Shown in pieces: positions 14,610-22,960 of a stretch of DNA of 33,636 nucleotides. The translations under genes were made by a program, and so were the position numbers. Position 1 is the first letter of the stretch. The number at the start of each line of letters is the position of its first letter. Origin of the DNA: JAGNRR01 sp964409905. Lineage in GTDB: Bacteria > Bacteroidota > Bacteroidia > Chitinophagales > Chitinophagaceae. The notes beneath the pieces are model-generated. The model was given only the letters and a program-made list of their open reading frames with translations, ran no database searches and was not told the DNA's origin. The stretch spans positions 1 through 33,636 of the forward strand of contig CAYPET010000023.1 of the NCBI GenBank assembly GCA_964409905.1, written 5' to 3'.

Positions 14610-15797
14610 CTAGAATCTTCGTTGATGTTGAGTGCTGTCAAAAATATGTTTGAAAAGCATGCGTTCATGTTGTCCAAAATCCATATTCCGACGAGCCAAA
14701 ACTCGCGAAGCCGTGGCGGCCGCTTTTTCAAGCTGATAAACCGTCATGCCGCTATGACCACCCCAACTGAAAGATGGCACAAAGTTGCGTGGGAAACCAC
14801 TGCCAAAAATATTCGCACTTACGCCAACTACCGTTCCGGTATTCAACATGGTATTGATTCCGCACTTGGAATGATCACCCATAAACAAACCACAAAACTG
14901 CAGGCCTGTTCTGACGAAGGTTTCCTTCGCTTCACTCCAGATTTTTACTTCGTCATAATTATTTTTTAAGTTAGAGTTGTTGGTGTCGGCTCCTAAATTG
15001 CACCATTCGCCAATGACAGCATTGCCCAGGTAACCATCATGACCTTTGTTACTATTCTGAAACAATACTGAATTCTGCACTTCACCACCTACTTTGCAGC
15101 CTGGTCCGATAGTCGTAGCCCCATATATTTTGGCGCCCATTTTGACTACGGCATTTTCACATAAAGCCAAAGGGCCTCTTATAATGGAACCTTCCATTAT
15201 TTCGGCATTCCGGCCAATGTAGATAGGGCCTGTGTTACTATTCAATATTGCGCCTTCTATTTTAGCGCCGGGTTCAACAAATATTTGATTGCCGATAAGC
15301 GTATTGGTGGGTGATAAACTTTGTGAGACACGGTTTCGGGTGATGCGCGCAATATCCTCTGCAATATTTTGGTCGTTATTAGTGAAAATTTCCCAGATGT
15401 GCTCAAGCAATCGCACGCTATCGTTATAATGTACCACTTTGGTATTGACACTGGCATCAACTACATTGAAATTTTTACTTTGTTCTGCATCCAGCCTGGT
15501 GGCTATCATCACATCGCCATAGTACAAGCTTTCATTTTCTTGTAAAGCCAAAATGGCTGCAAAAAGTGCATCATTAGGGAAACAGGCTGAATTGATAAAA
15601 CAATTGGTTTTTTCTACCTGCTTGGGAAATAAAATGCGCAAATGCTCTGCGCAATGATAACTTACACCTACTGCGGTAATGTGTTCCCATTTTTCTCGCA
15701 TGGTTAATATACCACACCGAATTTCGCTAACAGGTCTTGTATGTGTAAAAGGTAAAAACTGCTGTTCTCTTCCATCATCAAATAATATAAAGTTCAT
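14610..15797 (-). CDS. GlmU-like putative sugar nucleotidyltransferase
   Basis: 395 residues. The N-terminal half starts MNFILFDDGREQQFLPFTHTRPVSEIRCG, matching the NTP_transf_4 group annotated as 'GlmU family' in Bacteroidota. It lacks the usual GxGTRM nucleotide-binding motif near the N-terminus. The C-terminal half (about 160-380) is a left-handed beta-helix built from hexapeptide repeats (for example IYIGRNAEIMEGSIIRGP, MGAKIYGATTIGPGCKVGG and GNAVIGEWCNLGADTNNSN), as in acyl- or acetyltransferases. Whether it still makes UDP-sugars is uncertain. It is the first gene of a unit with the MFS and FkbM genes, pointing to cell-surface glycan or precursor metabolism. Confidence 0.85.
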   Translation of the reverse strand: MNFILFDDGREQQFLPFTHTRPVSEIRCGILTMREKWEHITAVGVSYHCAEHLRILFPKQVEKTNCFINSACFPNDALFAAILALQENESLYYGDVMIATRLDAEQSKNFNVVDASVNTKVVHYNDSVRLLEHIWEIFTNNDQNIAEDIARITRNRVSQSLSPTNTLIGNQIFVEPGAKIEGAILNSNTGPIYIGRNAEIMEGSIIRGPLALCENAVVKMGAKIYGATTIGPGCKVGGEVQNSVLFQNSNKGHDGYLGNAVIGEWCNLGADTNNSNLKNNYDEVKIWSEAKETFVRTGLQFCGLFMGDHSKCGINTMLNTGTVVGVSANIFGSGFPRNFVPSFSWGGHSGMTVYQLEKAAATASRVLARRNMDFGQHERMLFKHIFDSTQHQRRF

Positions 15798-15857
15798 TTT
15801 GCATTCTTGGGTTTGTTAAAACTAGTTTGTGGTACGAATATACCAAGTATTGAAATT

Positions 15858-15865
15858 TATATTTG
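15858..15865 (+). promoter_or_regulatory. -7 promoter element before the 15880 gene
   Basis: TATATTTG is a perfect -7 element 14 nt before the chosen ATG at 15880. That also argues against the earlier in-frame GTG at 15829. There is no TTG at the usual -33 spacing. Confidence 0.5.
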
Positions 15866-15879
15866 GTCAAACAATATCA

Positions 15880-16698
15880 ATGAAAAAAATACTTATACTC
15901 ACATCAACACTTTTTTTATTTGGTTTGACATTATTCGGTCAGGGCAAAACAGATAAAATTAATTTGAAGGAAGGTCAAACCATAAAAATGACCACCACTA
16001 CCAAGACGGATATGCAACAGGCCAAACGTGGTGATATGAAAACCGACATGACAATGGTATCTGAATTTGTTGTGAAAGGTGTATCAACCGATGGCTACAA
16101 AATTGAGGCTACAGTCAAATCTGCTAAAATGAATTTTGAAGGTTTTGGCATGAAATCAGAATATGATAGCCAAGATCCTGAAAAACAAGGTGGGCAGATG
16201 GCTCAGGGTTTTAAAAATATCATCGGGAAAGCCAAGTCACTTCAACTAAGCAATAGTGGAGAGGTGGCAGATGAGGAGGAAGCTACTGGAGGTGGCATGA
16301 TGCGCATGATGGGCGGTGGGAGTGCAGCCACGGCTCTGGAAGGTGCGTTTGTTCTTATCCCAAAAGATATTGAGGTGGGAAAAAAATGGCGCACTACAAA
16401 AGAGGAAGATGGATTGAAAATAATAACAGAGTATACGTTTCAGGGTATGATGTCACCAACTATGGCAAACTTAACTGCTAAACAGCAAACTAAGGGCTCT
16501 GTAGCAGGAGGACGAGGTGGTGCGTTTACCTCCGTCATAAACAATCTTACCCAAATGACATTAGTAGTAGATGTGACTAACGGTTTAATTACTATGAAGG
16601 ATATGACCAGCAAAGATTCATCTTCTACAGAAATGGGTGACGAAACCTATGAAAGTACTGGCACCACGGTAACTTCTGTTACTTGTGAGTTGCAGTAA
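15880..16698 (+). CDS. Secreted protein of unknown function with Met/Gly-rich loop
   Basis: 272 residues from the ATG at 15880, which gives a clean Sec signal peptide ending about LTLFGQ. The mature part starts DKINLKEGQTIKM, resembling the beta-rich DUF6263-like exported proteins of Bacteroidota. It contains a linker-like segment rich in Gly and Met (TGGGMMRMMGGGSA, about residues 136-149) and two strands around EGAFVLIPKDIEVGKKW and TQMTLVVDVTNGLI. No catalytic motif is seen. It is predicted to be periplasmic; no lipobox or T9SS tail is present. It is monocistronic, and its 3' end overlaps the converging DUF1684 gene by 20 nt. Function unknown. Confidence 0.75.
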   Translation: MKKILILTSTLFLFGLTLFGQGKTDKINLKEGQTIKMTTTTKTDMQQAKRGDMKTDMTMVSEFVVKGVSTDGYKIEATVKSAKMNFEGFGMKSEYDSQDPEKQGGQMAQGFKNIIGKAKSLQLSNSGEVADEEEATGGGMMRMMGGGSAATALEGAFVLIPKDIEVGKKWRTTKEEDGLKIITEYTFQGMMSPTMANLTAKQQTKGSVAGGRGGAFTSVINNLTQMTLVVDVTNGLITMKDMTSKDSSSTEMGDETYESTGTTVTSVTCELQ

Positions 16699-17290
16699 CA
16701 TTGCCGGTATAATTTTTCTCTCCCGCCTGAATAGCAATATTTAGGCGGTTTTCTTTTGGCGGAATCGGACAATTAAAACCTCCGGCATATGCACAATAAG
16801 GATTGTATGCCTTGTTGAAATCTATGAGTAAACTATCGTTTTTAATATCACTTATCTGAAAATCCAGATAGCGGCCGCCACCAAATGTTTCCTCATAATT
16901 GGTTTTATCGGTGAAGGGTAGAAAGAGATAACCATCATAATCTTCTTTGGCCATCAATTGTTCGCTTTGATAAAGATTGAGGGTATGATTGACACCTTTC
17001 ATTTCAAAATCAAGCAAGGCATAATGATAATACTTTTTCTTTTTGCCAGAGTATGTTAGCATTTCAAATCCAATCGTATCGGCTACTGAAGTGACATGCG
17101 CCTTCACTCGAAAGCGTAAATCGGGCAAGTAAAAATGCAAATCTTTTACATGCTGGTATTTAATAGGGGACCTAGCCTCCAGCAAATGCTCGGCGATATA
17201 ATGATTCCGGTAAACAGTAATTTCCTCATCCCAGGATTGGGCCAAACAAAAATGTGACAAAAAAAGTAGCGTAATCGTTAATCGAAACAT
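16679..17290 (-). CDS. DUF1684 domain protein, exported
   Basis: 203 residues with an N-terminal signal peptide ending about HFCLAQ. The C-terminal half carries the DUF1684 signature: YLFLPFTDKTNYEETFGGGRY (split around residues 122-142) followed by DFNKAYNPYCAYAGGFNCPIPP and AGEKNY near the end. DUF1684 proteins are small exported proteins without known activity; the two conserved Cys in the CAY...CPIPP block may bind metal or form a disulfide. A perfect -7 element (TAATTTTG, minus strand, 17327-17320) lies upstream. The radical SAM gene ends 142 nt further upstream. Confidence 0.9.
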   Translation of the reverse strand: MFRLTITLLFLSHFCLAQSWDEEITVYRNHYIAEHLLEARSPIKYQHVKDLHFYLPDLRFRVKAHVTSVADTIGFEMLTYSGKKKKYYHYALLDFEMKGVNHTLNLYQSEQLMAKEDYDGYLFLPFTDKTNYEETFGGGRYLDFQISDIKNDSLLIDFNKAYNPYCAYAGGFNCPIPPKENRLNIAIQAGEKNYTGNVTATHK

Positions 17291-17358
17291 AGTATAAATA
17301 TACTTATTTCAACTAAATGCAAAATTATCGCTCACTTGGTTGCATACATATTGGCATT

Positions 17359-17388
17359 GTAACCTATACCTATAATGTATAGGGTTAC
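17359..17388. repeat. Hairpin-forming inverted repeat between radical SAM and DUF1684 genes
   Basis: GTAACCTATAC (17359-17369) pairs with GTATAGGGTTAC (17377-17388) with one bulged G around a 7-nt loop. No T-run follows on either strand, so it does not look like an intrinsic terminator. It lies 45 nt past the radical SAM stop codon and upstream of the DUF1684 -7 element, so it may be a 3' stabilising hairpin or an operator. Confidence 0.5.
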
Positions 17389-17432
17389 GTGCTCTAATAC
17401 ATCATAAGAGGATATTATGTTTACTTGGCCTA

Positions 17433-18497
17433 TTAAAACAGGCTTAATTGTCCTGGATGATATCGTAAAAAATCACTGGTATTGAAAGTGAATTCATGTT
17501 GATTCAATCGAAATTGGTCGGTATACTTTTCAAATTGCATTTTAATCATTGCGGCAATGTTACCTGTCCCATGCATTCGTTTACCAAAGGTGCTATTACT
17601 GACGACACCGTTGTGCATGTCACTAATAAGGCTAATAATTTTATTAGCCTTAAGTGGGAAGGCGTGCTCTAACCAATTTGAAAAAATTTCACTAACCGCT
17701 CCGTTTAGCCTGACTGTTGTATAGCCAGCCCATTTTGCTCCATGCAAACTTGCTTGTCTCAATACTTCATACATGGCTTGGTCGTTTAGTCCGGGAATGA
17801 TTGGTGCATTCATTACTCCTACCGGGATACCCAATCTGCTGAGTTTTTCAATCACTTCAAATCTGGTTTTGTATGTGGCTGTGCGCGGCTCTAATTTAGC
17901 TCGCAGGCTTTCATCTGTACCTGTGATAGAAATGTATACTTTCACTAATTTACATTCATTTAGTTTCTGCAAATGATCTGTATCGCGCAATATCAACTTG
18001 TTTTTTGTAATGATTGAAACCGGGTTTTTATATTTTAGGCATAGGGCCAAAATGCGACGGGTGATTTCTTGCTTACGCTCAATGGGTTGATAGCAATCGG
18101 TATTTCCGCTTAGCGTTATGGGTGCACATTTCCATTGTTTAGATTGAAACATTTTCTCTAATAGGTTGTCGGCATTTTGCTTAATGATTATTTTTTGTTC
18201 AAATTCTTCTCCTGCACTAAAGCCCCAATATTCATGACTGTTCCGGGCGTAGCAATAGACGCATCCATGCTCGCAACCTTGATAAGGGTTGAGAGAATAG
18301 GGGAATGGTAAATCGGGGCTGGTAACCTTATTTAGAATTGTCTTAGGGTGTTCTTTAAAAAATTGCGTTGGTTTTGGGGAGTCCTCTATATAATCCAATC
18401 CTTTGTTTTCAAAATGCCCGTATTGGTTTTGGCTAAAACGATTTTTCGTATTTTTTTGAGCACCTCTGCCTTTTTTTAAGTTCTCATTTAGCTGCAT
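17433..18497 (-). CDS. PA0069-family radical SAM protein
   Basis: 354 residues. The iron-sulfur/SAM motif is C75, C79 and C82 in NPYQGCEHGCVYCYARNSHEYWG, the form typical of the PA0069/Rv2578c group, which is distantly related to spore photoproduct lyase. Further conserved pieces are ITLSGNTDCYQPIER (about 117-131), VYISITGTDESLRAKLEPR and NAPIIPGLND. The reaction of this family is not established; a DNA repair or nucleic acid role has been suggested from the SplB resemblance only. It is the last gene of a minus-strand run starting with a glycosyltransferase at 21414, with a 42-nt gap from the FkbM gene. Confidence 0.9.
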   Translation of the reverse strand: MQLNENLKKGRGAQKNTKNRFSQNQYGHFENKGLDYIEDSPKPTQFFKEHPKTILNKVTSPDLPFPYSLNPYQGCEHGCVYCYARNSHEYWGFSAGEEFEQKIIIKQNADNLLEKMFQSKQWKCAPITLSGNTDCYQPIERKQEITRRILALCLKYKNPVSIITKNKLILRDTDHLQKLNECKLVKVYISITGTDESLRAKLEPRTATYKTRFEVIEKLSRLGIPVGVMNAPIIPGLNDQAMYEVLRQASLHGAKWAGYTTVRLNGAVSEIFSNWLEHAFPLKANKIISLISDMHNGVVSNSTFGKRMHGTGNIAAMIKMQFEKYTDQFRLNQHEFTFNTSDFLRYHPGQLSLF

Positions 18498-18539
18498 AGC
18501 TCAAAGAAAAACTAAGACTGCATAATGAGTTTATGTAGT

Positions 18540-19448
18540 TTAAAGTGGTAGAAAAACAATGTTGTCAGAAGTAGTGTGCGTTGCGATGAAGTAATCGGGT
18601 ATAGCCGTTAATGCCATTGGCCTTAATGAACCGTCAGCATTTATTATGTGACATTCATATCCAGATTGAATAAGTGCAGTGCCGGCTTGATGGTAAATGT
18701 CACCTGTATTTGTAGGAAACAAATATTCTAATATAATGATTGGCTTTACTTGCGACAGCAGTTTGGCACAACCCAGTATAACATCATACTCTGCACCTTC
18801 GGTATCAATTTTTATCATGTTGGGTTTAAAATTGGTAGTGCTAAATAGAGTATCCAATTTTTTTATAGGTACCTGTACTTGTTTTGCCCGGTATTTTTTT
18901 ACCCAGGCGGTTTTTTCAAATTGCGCTGGATATAATGTGTTGTATTCTGAATAAAGCAAAGGAAATTCTGAAAAAGAGATTGTTCCGTCTTCTTTACCAC
19001 ATGCTAAATGGTGAATTTCGATATTCTTTTCTGTTTCAACATTTGCTTTTAGCATTCGAAAAATTTGACTGGAAGCCTCAATGGCAATTACTTGACCTGC
19101 ATCGCCGACGCGTTGAGCAGCNNNNNNNNNNAAAGAAAAATAACCAAAATGTGCCCCTACATCACAAAAAACATCGCCATCTTTTAAATGACAATGAAGA
19201 AAACGAGCCAATCTGATTTCAGAATTGTGGGTTTTGGCTCCGAGTAAAAAAATGTCGAGACCTGCCGGTAACAATACATCCATTTTTTTGTTGAAATAGG
19301 TTGTGCACGATTGTTGGGTACCCTTTTTAAAAATCGGGAAAATCAGTTTGCTATAAACAATCCCGAAGATGTAACGAACCGGATTATATAAAAAACGCTG
19401 AAAATGATGACCTTCAGCTAATTGTTCAATGGTTGACAAACTGTTCAT
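18540..19448 (-). CDS. FkbM family methyltransferase (interrupted by assembly gap)
   Basis: About 302 residues as drawn. The methyltransferase core is DVFCDVGAHFGYFS (about 93-106, motif I), VIAIEASSQIFRMLKAN (acidic strand end) and NMIKIDTEGAEYDVILG (FkbM signature). Ten N at 19122-19131 fall immediately after motif I. The frame reads correctly on both sides, so the gene is probably intact; the true gap may be shorter than drawn. The protein is distinct from the FkbM at 12646. It sits 12 nt after scpA and downstream of a glycosyltransferase gene, so a sugar or glycolipid methyl acceptor is plausible. Confidence 0.85.
   Translation of the reverse strand: MNSLSTIEQLAEGHHFQRFLYNPVRYIFGIVYSKLIFPIFKKGTQQSCTTYFNKKMDVLLPAGLDIFLLGAKTHNSEIRLARFLHCHLKDGDVFCDVGAHFGYFSXXXXAAQRVGDAGQVIAIEASSQIFRMLKANVETEKNIEIHHLACGKEDGTISFSEFPLLYSEYNTLYPAQFEKTAWVKKYRAKQVQVPIKKLDTLFSTTNFKPNMIKIDTEGAEYDVILGCAKLLSQVKPIIILEYLFPTNTGDIYHQAGTALIQSGYECHIINADGSLRPMALTAIPDYFIATHTTSDNIVFLPL
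19122..19131. other. Assembly gap of 10 N
   Basis: A run of ten unknown bases inside the second FkbM gene. The round length suggests a placeholder inserted by a scaffolder rather than a measured gap. Confidence 0.99.
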
Positions 19449-19460
19449 TTACTGAACCTT

Positions 19461-20234
19461 TTATTCCTCCAATGCAGCGGTATTCATACCGGTCCACTCC
19501 AAAATAAAATTATTTCTGCCTTCACCGCTTAGTATGCGGATGTATTGCAGCTGGGCAAGTTCTAAAATAGCTAAGAAGTTAAAAATAGCATGCACCCGAT
19601 TTTCACATGATTGAAAAAACCTTTCAAAAGATATTTTCTTATCTCGTCTAAGCCAGTCATGTATAAAGTTACGCTGCCCCTGCATACTATAGTTGTATTT
19701 TACCACTACATGCTCCGGACTATTCAGGCGGGCGTCCATATTGCGTAGCACGCGCTCATAGGCACTAAAGAGTTTAAAACTTGTCAGCGATTCTCCCTCG
19801 GTGCCATCGCTCTCATTTCTTGCTATTTCCAATAATTCAGCTTCAACATTACCTCTTTTAAGTTGTAATTGTCTTTCAGCTTCCATTAAAGCCATCTCGG
19901 CAGCGGCTTCTTTGAATCTTTTGTACTCCAGAATTTTATCAATCAATTCTTGCCTTGGATCAATCTCGTTGCCAGCCTCATCCATCTCTTTTCGTGGCAA
20001 CAACATTTTTGATTTTATGCGCATTAATGTTGATGCAAAAAGAATAAACTCACTAGCTTGTTCAATATCTAAATCGTCAACATGTTCGATATAATCAATA
20101 AAATCTTGAGTAATTGTATGAATGGGAATATTGTAAATGTCTAGTTCGTCGCGTTGTATAAAAAATAGCAACAAATCAAACGGACCCTCAAATTGATCTA
20201 GTTTTATATTATAAACAGCTGATGCATGACCCAT
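19461..20234 (-). CDS. scpA: Segregation and condensation protein A (ScpA kleisin)
   Basis: 257 residues. The kleisin N-terminal region YNIKLDQFEGPFDLLLFFIQRDELDIYNIPI is the conserved SMC-neck-binding part of ScpA, followed by IEQASEFILFASTLMRIKSKMLLP. The middle is acidic and helical, and the C-terminal winged helix (about 195-240) would contact the other SMC head. ScpA bridges SMC and ScpB in the condensin complex that compacts and separates chromosomes; SMC and ScpB are not in the window. It is embedded between a glycosyltransferase gene (40-nt gap) and an FkbM gene (12-nt gap). A -7-like TACATTTA (minus strand, 20249-20242) lies 7 nt before the start and could give it its own promoter. 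Confidence 0.93.
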   Translation of the reverse strand: MGHASAVYNIKLDQFEGPFDLLLFFIQRDELDIYNIPIHTITQDFIDYIEHVDDLDIEQASEFILFASTLMRIKSKMLLPRKEMDEAGNEIDPRQELIDKILEYKRFKEAAAEMALMEAERQLQLKRGNVEAELLEIARNESDGTEGESLTSFKLFSAYERVLRNMDARLNSPEHVVVKYNYSMQGQRNFIHDWLRRDKKISFERFFQSCENRVHAIFNFLAILELAQLQYIRILSGEGRNNFILEWTGMNTAALEE

Positions 20235-20274
20235 ATTGGGTTAAATGTAGGCTTATCGCAGTGTTTAGAGCGGA

Positions 20275-21414
20275 TTAGTTATTCACGTTGGTTGATATTT
20301 CTTTGCAAATAATATTGTAGAATAGTGCCGCACTTTCATCCCAGCTAAATTTTGCTGCTTGTTCGGCACAGTTTGCAATCAGTTCTTTTCGTAAGGCCTG
20401 GTTTACATACATATTTTCCATAGCATTAGCAATCTCTTGGGTATTGTGCGGGTCGACATAAATTGCTGTTTTCCCGGCCACTTCGGGTATAGAAGTTAAT
20501 TTGGAGCAGATGCCGGGTACATTACAACGAATAGCCTCTAATACGGGTATGCCAAAACCTTCAAAGGTTGAAACGAATGTGAGTGCAAAAGCACCAGCAA
20601 TGATTTTAGATAATTTATCGACATTCATGTAATCATAATGGTGAATGTCGTCGCGATAGCGATGATGGACAATTTTATCTTTTATTCTATCTGATTTCCA
20701 TGCAAATCTACCTATAAGCAGTAATTGCGTTTCAGCCTTAGTATGCTCCTTAAACAACTCGAAGGCTGCTAAAAGTTTTTCAATATTTTTTCTCGGGTGC
20801 AAGGCCCCGGCAAACACAAAGTATGGCTTGCCGCTGGAAAATTCTTTTTGTATAGCCAATATTTCAGGGGTTGATAGGGGCTTATATTCATCATGTGCAC
20901 CATTATAGACTACCGAAATTTTGGATGCCGGTATGGAATATTGTTGTTGGATATCTTGTTTGGAATATTGCGAAACAGTTATAATATGGTTCACTTTTCG
21001 GGCAAATTTGGGCGTATACCTGCGTAAATAATACCAAAATTTGAAAGGGAGGTGCTCAGGATTATGTTCAAATGCTAAATCATGAATAGTGGTGATTTGG
21101 GGAATTTTCGTTGTCAGGGATGCAAAGCCATCGGTGGAAATAAAAATGTCTGGTTTTAATGGTTTTAATTTTTTTGGGACTGTAATATCAAACCAAATTT
21201 TCCATAAAATGGGGTGGCGGGCTGGCGGTGGGATGACGATAGGGGTCACATTTTCTGCAAAAATGAATTTTGGGTCAAAAGGTCTGTCGAATAGAAAAAT
21301 AAATTCATCTTCGGGATGTTGTAGCACCATTCGTTTGAAGATTTCATGGGTAAACCAACCGATACCCTCAAGCTTATCGGGCAATAAAAATCGGGTATTG
21401 ACGGCAATTTTCAT
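20275..21414 (-). CDS. Family 1/4 glycosyltransferase
   Basis: 379 residues with a GT-B fold. The N-terminal domain has MKIAVNTRFLLPDKLEGIGW and ITTIHDLAFEHNPEHLP. The C-terminal domain has YFVFAGALHPRKNIEKLLAAF (about residues 197-217) and the GT4 nucleotide-sugar-binding signature TFEGFGIPVLEAIRCNVPGI, with E..G.....E spacing, followed by DPHNTQEIA. It would transfer a sugar from a nucleotide donor in glycan assembly at the cytoplasmic face. It starts a minus-strand unit and is divergent (57 nt) from the flippase operon. A perfect -7 (TACATTTG, minus strand, 21432-21425) lies 10 nt upstream. Donor and acceptor sugars unknown. Confidence 0.93.
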   Translation of the reverse strand: MKIAVNTRFLLPDKLEGIGWFTHEIFKRMVLQHPEDEFIFLFDRPFDPKFIFAENVTPIVIPPPARHPILWKIWFDITVPKKLKPLKPDIFISTDGFASLTTKIPQITTIHDLAFEHNPEHLPFKFWYYLRRYTPKFARKVNHIITVSQYSKQDIQQQYSIPASKISVVYNGAHDEYKPLSTPEILAIQKEFSSGKPYFVFAGALHPRKNIEKLLAAFELFKEHTKAETQLLLIGRFAWKSDRIKDKIVHHRYRDDIHHYDYMNVDKLSKIIAGAFALTFVSTFEGFGIPVLEAIRCNVPGICSKLTSIPEVAGKTAIYVDPHNTQEIANAMENMYVNQALRKELIANCAEQAAKFSWDESAALFYNIICKEISTNVNN

Positions 21415-21424
21415 TTTTCGCTCA

Positions 21425-21432
21425 CAAATGTA
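21425..21432 (-). promoter_or_regulatory. -7 promoter element of the glycosyltransferase/scpA unit
   Basis: TACATTTG on the minus strand in the 57-nt divergent gap. On the plus strand of the same gap TATTTTTA (21455-21462) is a 5-of-6 match placed 9 nt before the flippase ATG. Neither has an obvious TTG -33 box. Confidence 0.5.
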
Positions 21433-21471
21433 ATTTATCTATAACGAGTTAACCTATTTTTACCTGCCCTG

Positions 21472-22938
21472 ATGCTAAAGCGCTACTTTATTTCCAATAT
21501 TGTATTGATGGTTTTGCTCAATTTATTGGTAAAACCTTTTTGGATTTTTGCCATTGACAGAAAAGTACAAGTCGTAGTTGGAGACGAAGAATACGGGCTT
21601 TATGGTGCCTTATTGAGTTTAACTATTGTCTTCAATATACTGTTGGATCTTGGACTGACTAATTTTAATAATAAAAGTATAGCTGAAGATATTGAACGTA
21701 CCCGTGTCTATTTACCAAATATGTTGGTAGCCAAGAGTTTGCTGGGCGTTTTGTTTATGGTGGTCATTCTGGTATTTGCATGGTTGCTCAATTACAATCA
21801 GCATAGTTTGTACTTGCTCTCTTTGATAGGCCTTGGGCAGTTGTTGGCATCATGGTTGCTTTATTTACGAAGCAATATTTCAGCCCATCATGATTTTAAA
21901 ATAGATAGTTTGCTCAGTATTGCTGACAAATTGTTTATGATAGTTTTTTGCAGCATACTGCTTTTTGTGCCAAAATATCGTTCACAGTTTCAAATTGCAT
22001 GGTTTATATACGCACAATTACTGTCTTATGGATTAAGTATCGTGATTGCTTTTTCGATTGTATTTTTTCGATACGCCGGTTTGAAATTCACGGAGGTTAA
22101 ATGGCAACTTTTGAAAAAGCTTATGCGGGAAAGCCTACCTTTTGCCTTGTTAATTTTACTCATGGGTATTTATATGCGTTTTGACAGTGTCTTATTGGAG
22201 CGTTTACTGCCAATAGACGGTAAAGAACAAAACGGTATTTACCTTAAGGCTTTTCGCTTGTTGGATGCGCTGAACATTTTTGGGGTGCTATTTGCAGGCA
22301 TGTTGCTACCGATGTTCAGTAGAATGTTGGCGAATAGGAATAATATTGCCGGTTTGGTGCAAACAACAGCCAATATTCTGTTGCCTATATCATTTGTTAT
22401 TGCAGCGAATGCACTTTTTTTTCATCAGGAAATAATGGACCTGCTTTACGATCATAACACACAACAAGCCAGCAGTCTATACCGGTTTGTGATGTTAAGC
22501 TTTCCAGCTTTTTGTATTTTGTATATCTATAGTACACTGCTTACAGCAAATGGGAATTTGCGATTGCTGATAGGGGTAGCATTGGTTTCATGTTTATTAA
22601 GCATTAGTGGTAATTTGATTTTCATTCCATTATACAAATCTGTAACAGTTGCACTGGTAGCGTTAATTGTGCACTGGGTTGCTGCTGGATGCTTCATATT
22701 TTTCAGCATCCGTTATACAGTCTTGCGATTTCAATGGGAGTGGGTGGCCCAATTTGTACTTTTCTTTAGCCTGTTCATTCTATTAAATTATATTTTTCGA
22801 TTCGTTGGATTGACCTTATTGTGGTCGTTGATACTGAATATCCTCATATTTATACCATCGGTATTTATCCTGCGTTTATGGAGGTGGCATGATTTGACAA
22901 AATATTTTCAAGAAATCGTCGTTAAGAGTAAGCAGTAA
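21472..22938 (+). CDS. Polysaccharide flippase (Wzx/MATE-like)
   Basis: 488 residues, nearly all hydrophobic with roughly 12-14 membrane segments. The N-terminal KRYFISNIVLMVLLNLLVKPFWIF and VGDEEYGLYGALLSLTIVFNILLDLGLTNFNNKSIA are typical of the polysaccharide biosynthesis/oligosaccharide flippase family. A conserved RESLPFALLILLMGIYMRFDSVLLE lies at about residues 220-245. Wzx-type flippases move undecaprenyl-linked repeat units to the periplasmic face. It is followed at 22 nt by a Wzz-like gene and then a Wzy/WaaL-like gene, a coherent surface polysaccharide trio. The particular polymer is not identifiable. Confidence 0.9.
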   Translation: MLKRYFISNIVLMVLLNLLVKPFWIFAIDRKVQVVVGDEEYGLYGALLSLTIVFNILLDLGLTNFNNKSIAEDIERTRVYLPNMLVAKSLLGVLFMVVILVFAWLLNYNQHSLYLLSLIGLGQLLASWLLYLRSNISAHHDFKIDSLLSIADKLFMIVFCSILLFVPKYRSQFQIAWFIYAQLLSYGLSIVIAFSIVFFRYAGLKFTEVKWQLLKKLMRESLPFALLILLMGIYMRFDSVLLERLLPIDGKEQNGIYLKAFRLLDALNIFGVLFAGMLLPMFSRMLANRNNIAGLVQTTANILLPISFVIAANALFFHQEIMDLLYDHNTQQASSLYRFVMLSFPAFCILYIYSTLLTANGNLRLLIGVALVSCLLSISGNLIFIPLYKSVTVALVALIVHWVAAGCFIFFSIRYTVLRFQWEWVAQFVLFFSLFILLNYIFRFVGLTLLWSLILNILIFIPSVFILRLWRWHDLTKYFQEIVVKSKQ

Positions 22939-22946
22939 TATATTTG
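22939..22946 (+). promoter_or_regulatory. -7-like element before the Wzz-like gene
   Basis: TATATTTG, perfect match, overlaps the flippase stop codon region and lies 14 nt before the next ATG. It may give the Wzz-like and ligase genes an extra internal promoter; no TTG -33 box. Confidence 0.4.
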
Positions 22947-22960
22947 CCCCAACCTTTTTT

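Noticed and set aside
14580..14969. 129-aa plus-strand frame over the MFS/GlmU-like junction
   Set aside because: It is antisense to both genes and shows no family-like sequence.
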